DNA of 48,447 nucleotides, taken from an uncultured Myxococcales bacterium (lineage in GTDB: Bacteria > Myxococcota_A > UBA9042 > DTJE01). The stretch's first letter is position 1, and the number at the start of each line of letters is the position of its first letter. Shown here piece by piece: positions 31,941-40,429 of this stretch. The notes under the pieces were generated by a model that saw only the letters and a list, made by a program, of their open reading frames with translations, was not told the DNA's origin and ran no database searches. The translations under genes were made by a program, and so were the position numbers. The stretch covers positions 1-48,447 of the forward strand of contig CAIZWN010000029.1 in the NCBI GenBank assembly GCA_903936705.1, written 5' to 3'.

Positions 31941-34900
31941 ATGAAGAAGCGAACGACAGCCCCTACGACCGCCTTTCCCGCCGCGGTAAAGCCAGCCTTG
32001 GAGCCAAGGCCGGTCTGGGATGCCGCCGCGCCGGTTGCAAGTTTTCCCGTGGTTGGTATTGGCGCTTCTGCGGGCGGCCTGGCGGCGTTCGCAGCCTTTT
32101 TTGCCGGCATGCCAGCCGAAACCGATCCGGGAATGGCCTTCGTGCTGGTGCAGCACCTGGCCCCGGATCACAAGAGCATCCTTTCCGAACTCATCCGGCG
32201 CTACACCCGCATGGAGGTCTTCGAGGTCGAGGACGGCATGGAGGTGAGGCTCAACTGCGCCTATATCATCCCGCCGGGCCGCGACATGGCGTTCCTGAAT
32301 GGCACGCTGCAATTGCTGGAACCCAGCGAGCCGCGCGGCAAGCGTCTGCCGATCGATTTTTTCTTCCGGTCGCTGGCACGGGATCAGCGCGAGAGGGCCA
32401 TCGGTATCGTGTTGTCGGGCACCGGCAGCGACGGCATGCTGGGCGTTCGCGCCATCAAGGGCGAGGGCGGCATGGTAATGGTCCAGAACCCGGCCTCGAC
32501 CGAGTTCGACGGCATGCCGCGCAGTGCCATCGCCACCGGCCTGGTGGACTTCGAGCTACCGCCGGCCGAGATGGCCGCCCAACTGATCGCCTACGCCACT
32601 CATGCCTTTGGAAGGCTTCCCGGGCCTGACGCCTTCCCGGCGCCCAAGTCCGAAAGTGCGATGAAGAAGATCTTCGTTCTGCTACGCGCCCAGACCGGCA
32701 ACGATTTTTCCCAGTACAAACCCAGCACCATCCACCGGCGCATCGAGCGACGCATGGCCGTCCATCAGATCGATGCGATCGGCACCTACGTCAAGTATCT
32801 TCAGCAGACCCCGGCGGAAATCGATGCGCTGTTCCTGGACCTTCTGATCGGCGTGACCAATTTCTTTCGCGACCCGGAGGCATTCCGGCTTCTGGAGGAC
32901 AAGGTCATCCCCGAACTCTTCGAGGGCAAGCCGTCAGGTTCCGCGGTCCGCGTCTGGTCGGCGGGGTGCTCTACCGGCGAGGAGGCCTATTCCATCGCCA
33001 TCCTCCTGGTCGAGCGCATGGAGGCAATGAAGCGAAGCTTCGCGGTGCAGGTCTTCGCGACCGACATCGACAGCCAGGCGATTGCCACGGCCCGCGCCGG
33101 CGTGTACCCGGCCAGCATCAGTGCCGACATCACGCCCGAGCGGCTGGCGCGCTTCTTCACGGCGGAGGCCGATGGCAGCGCGTACCGCATCAACAAGGGC
33201 ATCCGAGACATGCTGATCTTTTCCGAGCAAAGCGTCATCAAGGACCCGCCCTTCTCACGGCTGGATCTGATCAGTTGCCGCAACCTGTTGATATACATGG
33301 GTTCCGATTTGCAGCGGAAACTGATCCCGCTGTTTCACTACGCACTGAAACCTGGCGCGTGGCTGTTCCTGGGCACGTCCGAAGGTATCAGCGAGTTCGA
33401 CGCGCTGTTTTCCGTGCAGGACCGCAAGTGGAAGGTATACCAGCGGAAAGAGGATCCTCACGGCGTGCAGCGTGCCGCCCTGGGCCGGTTCCTGCCGCCG
33501 ATGACGGAAATGGACGTGACGCTTTCCCGGGCTGCCGTCAAGCAGGCCGGCCCCAGGAAACCGACCCTGCGCGAGATGACCGAACAGGCGCTGCTGCAGC
33601 AGGTCGTGTCGGTCGGCGCGCTGGTCAACGGCCAGGGCGATGTTCTTTACCTGCACGGCCGCACCGGGATGTTCCTGGAGCCGGCCCCGGGCGAGGCGGG
33701 CATCAACAACATCCTGAGGATGGCCAGGGAAGGCCTGCTGAGCGGCCTGACCATGACGCTTCACAAGGCCGTGGGCACGCGTGGCACGGTTCACTGTCCG
33801 GGCCTGCGGGTAGGGACGAACGGCTCACACACCACCGTCAACCTGACCATACGTCCGGTGACGACCGGTCCGGTCGCGTCGCCCGAGTTCCCACTGTACC
33901 TGGTGATCCTGGAGGAAGTGCCCCACGTCGTTCCCGAATCGGCGGCGCCGGATTTCGTGTCGGCCATGGCCGGCCAGGAGGGCCTGACGCCGCCGGCAGC
34001 CGAGGAACGGATCGCGGCTCTGAAGGCGGAGTTGCGGGCCAAGGAGGAATACCTCCGGAGCACCCACGAGGAACTGGAGACTTCCACCGAGGAACTCAAG
34101 TCCTCCAACGAGGAAATGCAGTCGGTGAACGAGGAACTGCAATCCAGCAACGAGGAACTGGAGACCTCCAAGGAGGAACTTCAGTCGCTGAACGAGGAAC
34201 TGGCCACCGTCAACACCGAGCTGCAGACCAAGGTGCTGGACCTGTCGCGGTCCAACAACGACATGAACAACCTTTTGGCCGGCACCGGCATCGGCACGGT
34301 GTTCGTGGACCACCAGTTGCGAATCCTGCGGTTCACCCCGGCCGCCAGCCGGATCATCAACCTGATTCTCAGCGATGTGGGTAGGCCGGTGGCCCACATC
34401 GTTTCGAACCTCGTGGGATACGGTTCACTTGTGGCCGATTTGCAGGCTGTTCTGGACACGCTGGTGCCCAGGGAAGTGGACGTTCTGTCGCTGGAAGGCA
34501 AGTCGTACACGATGCGCATCCAGCCATATCGCACGCTGGACAACGTGATCGAAGGTGCGGTGATCTCGTTCGTGGACATCACCCAGCGCAAGCACGCCGA
34601 GGATGCGCTGCGCAAGGCGAACGAACTGCAACGCCTGGTCGTGGTCATGCGCGATGCCCGCGATGCCGTCATCGTTCAGGACATGGGGGGGCGCATCCTG
34701 GCCTGGAACCCTGGTGCGGTGCGCATGTATGGCTGGAGCGAGGAGGAGGCCCTGAGGTTGAACGTGCGCGACCGCATTCCGCAGGGGCTGTGCGAGCACG
34801 CGCTGGACCAGCTTGCCCGGTTAAGCCAGGCGGCGACCCTGCTGCCCTGTCTCACCCAACGAATTACCAAGCAGGGAAACACCGTCGAGATTTCGATGAT

Positions 34901-34991
34901 CTCCACGGCCCTAATGAACGAGGACGGCCAGATGTACGCGGTTGCGACCACTGAGCGTGCGGTAGAGGGGCTGGAGGATGAGCATAGATAG
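31941..34991 (+). CDS. CheB-CheR-PAS hybrid sensor protein
   Basis: The product is a 1016-aa fusion. The CheB methylesterase domain (about 35-220) has the catalytic triad pieces GIGASAGG (Ser), VLVQHLAPDH (His) and SGTGSDGM (Asp). The CheR methyltransferase domain (about 240-510) has the SAM motif WSAGCSTGEEAYS, FATDIDSQAI and CRNLLIYM. A long coiled coil rich in EEL/NEE heptads follows (about 685-770), then two PAS domains (about 775-880 and 900-1005). Unlike many relatives it ends without a histidine kinase; a separate kinase overlaps its last 14 nt. No cheA, cheW or receptor gene is nearby, so a signalling rather than flagellar role is likely. ATG 31941 follows GAGG. Confidence 0.92.
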   Translation: MKKRTTAPTTAFPAAVKPALEPRPVWDAAAPVASFPVVGIGASAGGLAAFAAFFAGMPAETDPGMAFVLVQHLAPDHKSILSELIRRYTRMEVFEVEDGMEVRLNCAYIIPPGRDMAFLNGTLQLLEPSEPRGKRLPIDFFFRSLARDQRERAIGIVLSGTGSDGMLGVRAIKGEGGMVMVQNPASTEFDGMPRSAIATGLVDFELPPAEMAAQLIAYATHAFGRLPGPDAFPAPKSESAMKKIFVLLRAQTGNDFSQYKPSTIHRRIERRMAVHQIDAIGTYVKYLQQTPAEIDALFLDLLIGVTNFFRDPEAFRLLEDKVIPELFEGKPSGSAVRVWSAGCSTGEEAYSIAILLVERMEAMKRSFAVQVFATDIDSQAIATARAGVYPASISADITPERLARFFTAEADGSAYRINKGIRDMLIFSEQSVIKDPPFSRLDLISCRNLLIYMGSDLQRKLIPLFHYALKPGAWLFLGTSEGISEFDALFSVQDRKWKVYQRKEDPHGVQRAALGRFLPPMTEMDVTLSRAAVKQAGPRKPTLREMTEQALLQQVVSVGALVNGQGDVLYLHGRTGMFLEPAPGEAGINNILRMAREGLLSGLTMTLHKAVGTRGTVHCPGLRVGTNGSHTTVNLTIRPVTTGPVASPEFPLYLVILEEVPHVVPESAAPDFVSAMAGQEGLTPPAAEERIAALKAELRAKEEYLRSTHEELETSTEELKSSNEEMQSVNEELQSSNEELETSKEELQSLNEELATVNTELQTKVLDLSRSNNDMNNLLAGTGIGTVFVDHQLRILRFTPAASRIINLILSDVGRPVAHIVSNLVGYGSLVADLQAVLDTLVPREVDVLSLEGKSYTMRIQPYRTLDNVIEGAVISFVDITQRKHAEDALRKANELQRLVVVMRDARDAVIVQDMGGRILAWNPGAVRMYGWSEEEALRLNVRDRIPQGLCEHALDQLARLSQAATLLPCLTQRITKQGNTVEISMISTALMNEDGQMYAVATTERAVEGLEDEHR

Positions 34992-37311
34992 CCCGGCTCC
35001 GAATCCGGAGGCCCTGTCGCCCGAGGCGACGCTGCAACTTTTGCACGAACTGCGCGTGTACCAGACCGAACTGGAGACGCAGAACGAAGAACTGCGCTTG
35101 TCGCAACAGGCTCTGCACGTTTCGCGCGAAAGCTACGTCGACTTCTACGATCTGGCGCCGGTGGGCTATTGCACGGTTAATGCGAATGGGCTGATCGTCC
35201 GGGCCAACCTCACCGCCGCCAGTCTGCTGGGCCTGGCCCGGAGCGCCCTGGTCAAGAAGCCGTTCCTCCGGTTCATCCTTAAGTCGGACCAGGACAGGTA
35301 CTACAAGCTGGAGCGCAGGCGGTTCCTGGAAAACGGCGAACCGCAGTCCTACGAACTGCAGATGGCGAGGAGCGACGGTACGCAGTTCTGGGCCCACGTC
35401 GCGGCAACCGATGCCGAGGGCCCCGAGGGCGCGCCCGAACTCCGCATCGTGTTCTTCGACATCACCGACAGCAAGTCGGCGTCAGCCTACCGGGAGATGG
35501 GCCGGGAGGTCCTTCAGGTCCTGAACCAGCCGCAGACGCCGCGGGAGTGCATGCAGCGCGCCGTCGCGGTCATGAAGGCCTGGACCGGGTTCGACGCGGT
35601 TGGCATCCGCCTTGAGGGCGCCGATGACTATCCGTATTTCGCGCAGGAAGGCTTCTCCCAGGAATTCCTGAAGGCGGAGGACTTTCTGGTCAAGCGCGCC
35701 GCGGATGACGGAGCATGTCGGAACGCGGACAGTACTCCCCGCCTGGAATGCACGTGCGGCCTCGTCATTTCGGGGCGGGTCGACCCGGCCAGCCCGTCGG
35801 TAACGCCGGTGGGAAGCTTCTGGACGAACGATTCCCTCCAGATCCTGAACCTCCCGCGCGCCGAGGATCGGCGGCATCGTCCGCACAACCGATGCATCCG
35901 CGACGGATACGAGTCCGTGGCCCTGGTGCCCATTCGGACCCGGGACCGGATCGTGGGCCTGATCCAGTTCAACGATCGGCGCAAGAACCGATTCACGTTG
36001 GAATCGGTCGAGTTGCTGGAGGGAATCGCATCGCACGTCGGGGCGGCCCTGGTGCGCGTACAGGCCGAAGAGGCGTTGAGCCGTGCCCTGGGGGACTTGG
36101 AGAGGCAAGTCGCGGAGCGGACGGCCGAACTGTCCGACTCGAACCAGGTGCTGCAGATGCTGAGTGCCTGCAACGAGGCGCTGGTGCGCGGGACCGACGA
36201 GCCTGCGCTGCTGCAGGAGGTCTGCCAGATCATCGTCGACGTCGGAAAGTACACGATGGCCTGGGTCGGCTTTGCCCAGGATGACCCGGACAGGACGGTG
36301 TTGCCGGCAGCGCGCGCGGGCCACGAGGATGGCTACCTGGATTCCGCAGTGATCACGTGGGGCGACGGGCCGCAGGGACAGGGGCCTACCGGAACGGCCA
36401 TTCGCACGGGGAAGATCGGGGTCGCCAGCGACCTAGGCACCGCTCCGGATTCCTCGCCGTGGCGTGCGGCGGCCCTCCAGCGGGGCTACCGCTCGTCCGT
36501 CGCTCTGCCCCTGGTCTCCGGCGGGCCGGCGTTCGGCGCCCTGACCATCTATGCCAGCCGGCCCGCTGCGTTCCCGGACGAACGAATCGCATTCCTGAAG
36601 CGACTTGCCGACAATCTTGCGTCGGGTATCATGGCCCGTCGGAACCTGAGCGCCCTGCGCCGCGTCGAGCGCGAGGTCCTGGATGCAACCGAGCGCGAGC
36701 AGCGGCGAATCGGGCGCGATCTGCACGATGGTATCCAGGGCAGCCTGGTCGGCATCGGCTTCATGCTGGAGGCTCTCAAGGCGGGCCTGCCGACAGGCCA
36801 GGTCAGCGTGGCAACGATGATGGCCCAGGTGAGCAACCTCGCCGGCATCGTCAAGGATACCTTCAACCAGACGCGCTGGCTGGCCCGCGGGTTGTGCCCT
36901 CAGGACTTGAAATTCGAGGGCTTCGCGATGGCCCTGAGCGAACTGGCCCTGACCACCAACGATCTGTTCCACGTGGACTGCCGGTTCCGGAACGAGGGGT
37001 TGGTCCAGATGGACGATGACCTCATCGCCATGCAGCTCTACCGGATCTGCCAGGAGGCGGTCAGCAACGTCCTGAAGCACGCCAGGGCCACTCACATAAC
37101 GATCAGCCTGGATTCCCGGCCCGGAAGCCTGGTCCTGCAGGTGCGGGACGACGGGACGGGTATTCCGGAAGATGCCGCCGTGGCCGAGGGGATGGGCCTT
37201 CAGACCATGGCCTACCGCGCCGCGCTGATCGGGGCCACGCTGACGATCGGTCGGGGGGATCCCGGCGGAACTCTCGTGGAGTGCACGGTGCCGGTCCACT
37301 CACCTGCATGA
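34978..37311 (+). CDS. PAS-GAF-GAF sensor histidine kinase (NarX/HisKA_3 type)
   Basis: The product is a 777-aa soluble kinase. It has an N-terminal coiled coil (LHELRVYQTELETQNEEL), a PAS domain (about 45-165), a first GAF domain (about 180-365) with several Cys (residues near LECTCGLV), a coiled coil (ALGDLERQVAERTAEL), a second GAF (about 390-560), and a HisKA_3 dimerisation domain with phospho-acceptor His583 in GRDLHDGIQG. The HATPase domain has CQEAVSNVLKHA, RDDGTGI and GMGLQTMAYRA. It starts inside the end of the CheB-CheR gene (14-nt overlap), so both are made together and may form one complex. The NarL-type regulator at 30222-30938 is the natural partner. Confidence 0.92.
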   Translation: MSIDSPAPNPEALSPEATLQLLHELRVYQTELETQNEELRLSQQALHVSRESYVDFYDLAPVGYCTVNANGLIVRANLTAASLLGLARSALVKKPFLRFILKSDQDRYYKLERRRFLENGEPQSYELQMARSDGTQFWAHVAATDAEGPEGAPELRIVFFDITDSKSASAYREMGREVLQVLNQPQTPRECMQRAVAVMKAWTGFDAVGIRLEGADDYPYFAQEGFSQEFLKAEDFLVKRAADDGACRNADSTPRLECTCGLVISGRVDPASPSVTPVGSFWTNDSLQILNLPRAEDRRHRPHNRCIRDGYESVALVPIRTRDRIVGLIQFNDRRKNRFTLESVELLEGIASHVGAALVRVQAEEALSRALGDLERQVAERTAELSDSNQVLQMLSACNEALVRGTDEPALLQEVCQIIVDVGKYTMAWVGFAQDDPDRTVLPAARAGHEDGYLDSAVITWGDGPQGQGPTGTAIRTGKIGVASDLGTAPDSSPWRAAALQRGYRSSVALPLVSGGPAFGALTIYASRPAAFPDERIAFLKRLADNLASGIMARRNLSALRRVEREVLDATEREQRRIGRDLHDGIQGSLVGIGFMLEALKAGLPTGQVSVATMMAQVSNLAGIVKDTFNQTRWLARGLCPQDLKFEGFAMALSELALTTNDLFHVDCRFRNEGLVQMDDDLIAMQLYRICQEAVSNVLKHARATHITISLDSRPGSLVLQVRDDGTGIPEDAAVAEGMGLQTMAYRAALIGATLTIGRGDPGGTLVECTVPVHSPA

Positions 37312-37556
37312 GAAGATCAAGTGGGCCCAGGGTCTCTTCCATGGTGGCTAGGGCGCAGTGGCAAGCCTACCGGCTGAACGGATTGAAGCAACGCACGCTC
37401 GTCCGCAGCACGTCGGCCACGGCGCAATCGATGGGCAGCATTCGATTCCAGTAGTCCTCGACCAACCGGCCACGACGTGCCTGAATTGCCCGATCTGTCG
37501 GCAGATTCCTTGGGGGCATGCAATGAAGCGACTGCGAACGACCAGTTTGGGCACCA
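37312..37556 (+). other. intergenic region between convergent genes
   Basis: This 245-nt stretch lies between the kinase stop and the desulfurase stop. Short minus-strand frames exist (for example 37367-37588), but none has a ribosome site or recognisable sequence. I see no clear hairpin with U-tract. Confidence 0.4.
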
Positions 37557-38723
37557 TCAGCAAGCCGACATTTTGGCAGTTGAGGCAAGCATTCCGGCCA
37601 GGGCGTCGATCAGATGGTCAACGTCGTTGGTGGTGTTGAAGGGCCCCAGGCTGGCCCGCACGGTGCCGGCAGGCAGGGTGCCCAGCGAGGCATGGGCTTC
37701 GGGAGCGCAGTGGAGGCCTGCCCTGACGGCGATTCCGAATGTCGCGTCCAGCGCCCCGGCAGCGTCATGAGGATCCAGATCCTTCAGTGTGAACGAGATC
37801 GCGCCCGTGCGGCCATTCGCTCCGGCAGGTCCGTGAATCGATACGCCGTCGATGCTTGAAAGCCCTGCCAGCAGCCTGGCCGCAAGCAAGCGTTCGTGCT
37901 CGCGTATTGCGCCCACGCCACGTTCCATGACCCACCGGCAACCGGCCCTCAGTCCCGCAAGTCCGTGTGCGTTCGGTGTCCCGCCTTCCATGCGGTGTGG
38001 CATGGCAAGCGGTTGCACTGGCAAGGTGGAATCGCCTCCCGTACCGCCTTCACGCCATGGGGCAAGGTCCAGCCCAGCGCGGATGTAAAGGGCGCCGGTT
38101 CCCATTGGGCCCATCAGGCCCTTGTGTCCGGGGAATGCCAGCAGGTCGATTGGCACACGGCCAGCAACGTCAACATCGATGCTGCCGACTGCCTGGGAAG
38201 CGTCCAGCAGCAGCAGCGCACCTTGCGTCTTCACGACCTCGGCGATCTGGTCGATGGGCTGGATCGTCCCGAACGCATTGGAGGCCCAGGTCATCGCGAC
38301 CAGGCGTGTTGATGGGCGCATCAGACGGCGCAACGAATCGGGGTCTATACAGCCCGTCATGTCGTTGTCCGCCCGGTCCAGATCGATCAAGCCTGCCCTG
38401 GCCAGCGCGTTCAAGGGGCGCACGACTGAGTTGTGTTCCATTCGCGAGGTCACGACGTGGTCACCAGGTCGCAGGATTCCGTGGAATGCCATCGACAGTG
38501 CATCGGTCGCATTCAGGCACAGGGCAACCCGCGACGGGTCGGGCGCCCCGATCAGTCGGGCCACTTCCTGCCGTGCCCCCTCGACTTCACCGGAAGCCGC
38601 AGTCGCCCAGTGGTGGCCTGAGCGCCCGGGGTTACCTGCGTCGTTCCGGGCGAAGTGTTCCATCGCCTGGTGGACAGCCTCGGGTTTGGGGAAGGTTGTT
38701 GCTGCATTGTCGAGGTATATCAA
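37557..38723 (-). CDS. cysteine desulfurase-family PLP enzyme
   Basis: The product is a 388-aa class V aminotransferase-fold enzyme of the NifS/SufS family. It begins IYLDNAATTFPKPEAV; the PLP-binding Lys201 is in FPGHKGLMGPMG, the cofactor Asp is in LLLDASQAVG, and the active-site Cys339 is in RAGLHCAPEAH. It should release sulfur from cysteine as persulfide. TTG 38723 is chosen: it has GGAGA eight bases upstream and starts the family sequence; the 46 residues upstream in frame overlap the previous gene and are not conserved. It follows the ThiF-type gene by 25 nt, suggesting sulfur delivery to a thiocarboxylated carrier. Confidence 0.88.
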   Translation of the reverse strand: MIYLDNAATTFPKPEAVHQAMEHFARNDAGNPGRSGHHWATAASGEVEGARQEVARLIGAPDPSRVALCLNATDALSMAFHGILRPGDHVVTSRMEHNSVVRPLNALARAGLIDLDRADNDMTGCIDPDSLRRLMRPSTRLVAMTWASNAFGTIQPIDQIAEVVKTQGALLLLDASQAVGSIDVDVAGRVPIDLLAFPGHKGLMGPMGTGALYIRAGLDLAPWREGGTGGDSTLPVQPLAMPHRMEGGTPNAHGLAGLRAGCRWVMERGVGAIREHERLLAARLLAGLSSIDGVSIHGPAGANGRTGAISFTLKDLDPHDAAGALDATFGIAVRAGLHCAPEAHASLGTLPAGTVRASLGPFNTTNDVDHLIDALAGMLASTAKMSAC

Positions 38724-38748
38724 GACGGTTTCTCCGGGGTTCTTGCGT

Positions 38749-39777
38749 CTACATGCCCAGGTACTCGGCCACAACTGCACGGGCGCGAGCCGGGTCCTCG
38801 GTGCCGCGCACCAGCGCCCTGCCATCAGCGAACAGCGTGACTTCGCATGCACCTGCCACAAAGCGCAACAGGAAAGGCGTCACAACGGCGTGGGCAGCAG
38901 TTGGCAGGCTGGCCGCCAGTTTTGCCAGGTCAGGGCGCGCGCCGGCAGAAGGCGGGACCTGGATGACGTCGCGGCCGCACAAGCGTAATGCCTGCCCTCC
39001 GCGGCGACCTTCCAGCCAGTCGAATCTGTGCTGAACGCACACCGGGCATCCGTCGCCGACCGTTGCGCGGGTAATGGCTACTTCCGATCGGGTGCCTATC
39101 CACGGGTCCATCGACAGCAGTGTCCGGCGCACGCGGTCGCTGTGCCCTACCAGGATCTTCACGGCCTCGGTCGCCTGTGTTGCAGCGACCATGGTGCTGA
39201 CCATCGGAAGGATACCTGCAGTCTCGCAGGTAGGCGTGGAACCTGGCGCCGGCGGTTCGTCGACCACGCAGGCATAGCAGGCGGTCTGACCTGGCAGCAC
39301 CGTGAACTGGATGCCGTAGGTGCCGACTGCGCCTCCGGACACGAAGGGGCGTCCAGCGCGGACGCAGGCTTCGTTAAGCAGGAATCGCAGTTCGAAGTTG
39401 TCAGCCCCGTCGATCACGAGGTCTACGGACTCGACCAGGGCCAAAACGTTCGTCCGGTCCAGGTCGGCCACGACGGCCTCGCACAGCACATCAGGATTCG
39501 CCCGCGACAATCGTCTTGCCGCTGCCTGGGCCTTGGGCGTTGGAATATCAGCGTCCTCGTCGTCGTAAAGGACCTGCCTGTGCAGGTTCTGGCGTTCGAC
39601 CACATCGCGATCGGCCAGAACCAGCCGCCCCACTCCCGCGCGGGCCAGCAGCATGGCTGCCACGGACCCAAGCGCTCCGCACCCAGCCACAAGTACAGAC
39701 GAATCCAGCAGGCGCTGCTGTCCGTCCTCACCAATCTCGGGCAGTCTTGTCTGGCGGCGGTATCGGCCGTGGTCCAC
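38749..39777 (-). CDS. ThiF/MoeB/HesA-family adenylyltransferase
   Basis: The product is a 342-aa E1-like enzyme. YRRQTRLPEIGEDGQQ and VAGCGALGSVAAMLLARAGVGRL form the ATP-binding Rossmann start; DRDVVERQNLHRQVLY is the family signature; DGADNFELRFLLNEAC and TACYACV...GCPVC give the structural zinc Cys pairs. It would adenylate the C-terminal Gly of a ubiquitin-like sulfur carrier (ThiS, MoaD or relatives). It lacks a rhodanese domain but has about 90 extra C-terminal residues (LRFVAGACEVTLFADGRAL...) as in several bacterial ThiF-like proteins. GTG 39777 is the start. A carrier gene is not visible nearby. Thiamine versus molybdopterin versus other pathway cannot be decided. Confidence 0.88.
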   Translation of the reverse strand: MDHGRYRRQTRLPEIGEDGQQRLLDSSVLVAGCGALGSVAAMLLARAGVGRLVLADRDVVERQNLHRQVLYDDEDADIPTPKAQAAARRLSRANPDVLCEAVVADLDRTNVLALVESVDLVIDGADNFELRFLLNEACVRAGRPFVSGGAVGTYGIQFTVLPGQTACYACVVDEPPAPGSTPTCETAGILPMVSTMVAATQATEAVKILVGHSDRVRRTLLSMDPWIGTRSEVAITRATVGDGCPVCVQHRFDWLEGRRGGQALRLCGRDVIQVPPSAGARPDLAKLAASLPTAAHAVVTPFLLRFVAGACEVTLFADGRALVRGTEDPARARAVVAEYLGM

Positions 39778-39862
39778 AGCGGTCCTTTTTCAGGGTCCGT
39801 AGCGCAGAATAGGCGGCAGATCAGCCCGCGTCAACGTGTCCCAGGCTGGTCCGCTTTTTTGG

Positions 39863-39892
39863 TTGACAACCCCCTTGTCCGAGGGTCAGGAT
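39863..39892 (+). promoter_or_regulatory. promoter of the 39.9-48.3 kb gene run
   Basis: A consensus -35 box TTGACA (39863-39868) is followed after 18 nt by CAGGAT (39887-39892), a weak -10 box, 26 nt ahead of the first ATG. The spacer contains a short GC hairpin (CCCTTGTCCGAGGG). Confidence 0.4.
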
Positions 39893-39917
39893 CTGGCGTC
39901 TCTCAAAGGAAGTTTTC

Positions 39918-40355
39918 ATGGCCACCGTCAAGAACGCGAAGTCCGCGAGTGTGCCCAAGCCCGTATCGAAGCCTGCTCCAAAGTCAGTCGCAAAGCCGGT
40001 TGCAAAGTCAGTCGCAAAGCCGGTTGCAAAGGCTGTCGCCAAGCCGGCGGTCAAGGCCGTGAAGTTGGCGTCCATCAAGGCGCCCCAGCCGGCCATGCAG
40101 AATTTCGAGGCATTCGCAACGGCATGCATCTTCGACTCGATTCTTGTGCAGGTCCATTCCGACTTTCGCAGCGAGAAGGCCGAGCTTGCCGATGTCCGTG
40201 CTCGAATGGTCGCGCTTGCCAGCGACATGAACCTGGCCAACAGCGACGCGTTGATGAAGCACATCAAGAAGCTGCCTGACAAGGATCTTCATGCCTTGAT
40301 AGACGTCCTTGAGGGCATGGCCCGCGTGGCCAATGCCACCGGCATAGGGCCCTGA
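39918..40355 (+). CDS. Lys/Ala/Pro-rich repeat-tailed protein of unknown function (145 aa)
   Basis: The first 55 residues are low-complexity and strongly basic, built from AKPVAKSV-type units resembling histone H1 or the tails of bacterial histone-like proteins. A folded-looking helical part follows (about 60-145: MQNFEAFATACIFDSILVQVHSDFRSE...LPDKDLHALIDVLEGMARV). ATG 39918 is preceded by AAAGGAAG. Nucleic-acid binding through the tail is plausible inference; the C-terminal part belongs to no family I recognise. It is followed by the papain-like peptidase with a 74-nt gap. It is too unlike known leader families to be called a RiPP precursor. Confidence 0.78.
   Translation: MATVKNAKSASVPKPVSKPAPKSVAKPVAKSVAKPVAKAVAKPAVKAVKLASIKAPQPAMQNFEAFATACIFDSILVQVHSDFRSEKAELADVRARMVALASDMNLANSDALMKHIKKLPDKDLHALIDVLEGMARVANATGIGP
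39981..40028 (+). repeat. tandem 24-bp coding repeat
   Basis: A 24-nt unit beginning AAGTCAGTCGCAAAGCC occurs twice in exact succession (39981-40004 and 40005-40028), with degenerate copies on both sides. It encodes the Lys-Ser-Val-Ala-Lys-Pro-Val-Ala unit of the basic tail and may vary in copy number between strains. Confidence 0.9.
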
Positions 40356-40429
40356 TCATCGCCCGGGTTCCCAAGATTTTCCCGTTCATCATCAGGAAGT
40401 CCGTCGTTGACGGTTTGGGGAGTTCCAGC

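Noticed and set aside
32966-34384. 472-aa plus-strand ORF inside the CheB-CheR gene
   Set aside because: It is a shifted frame of the CheR and coiled-coil region, with low-complexity Gly/Arg/Pro composition.
39981-40028. Short tandem repeat considered as CRISPR-like
   Set aside because: The units are contiguous with no spacers and are in frame within a protein gene.
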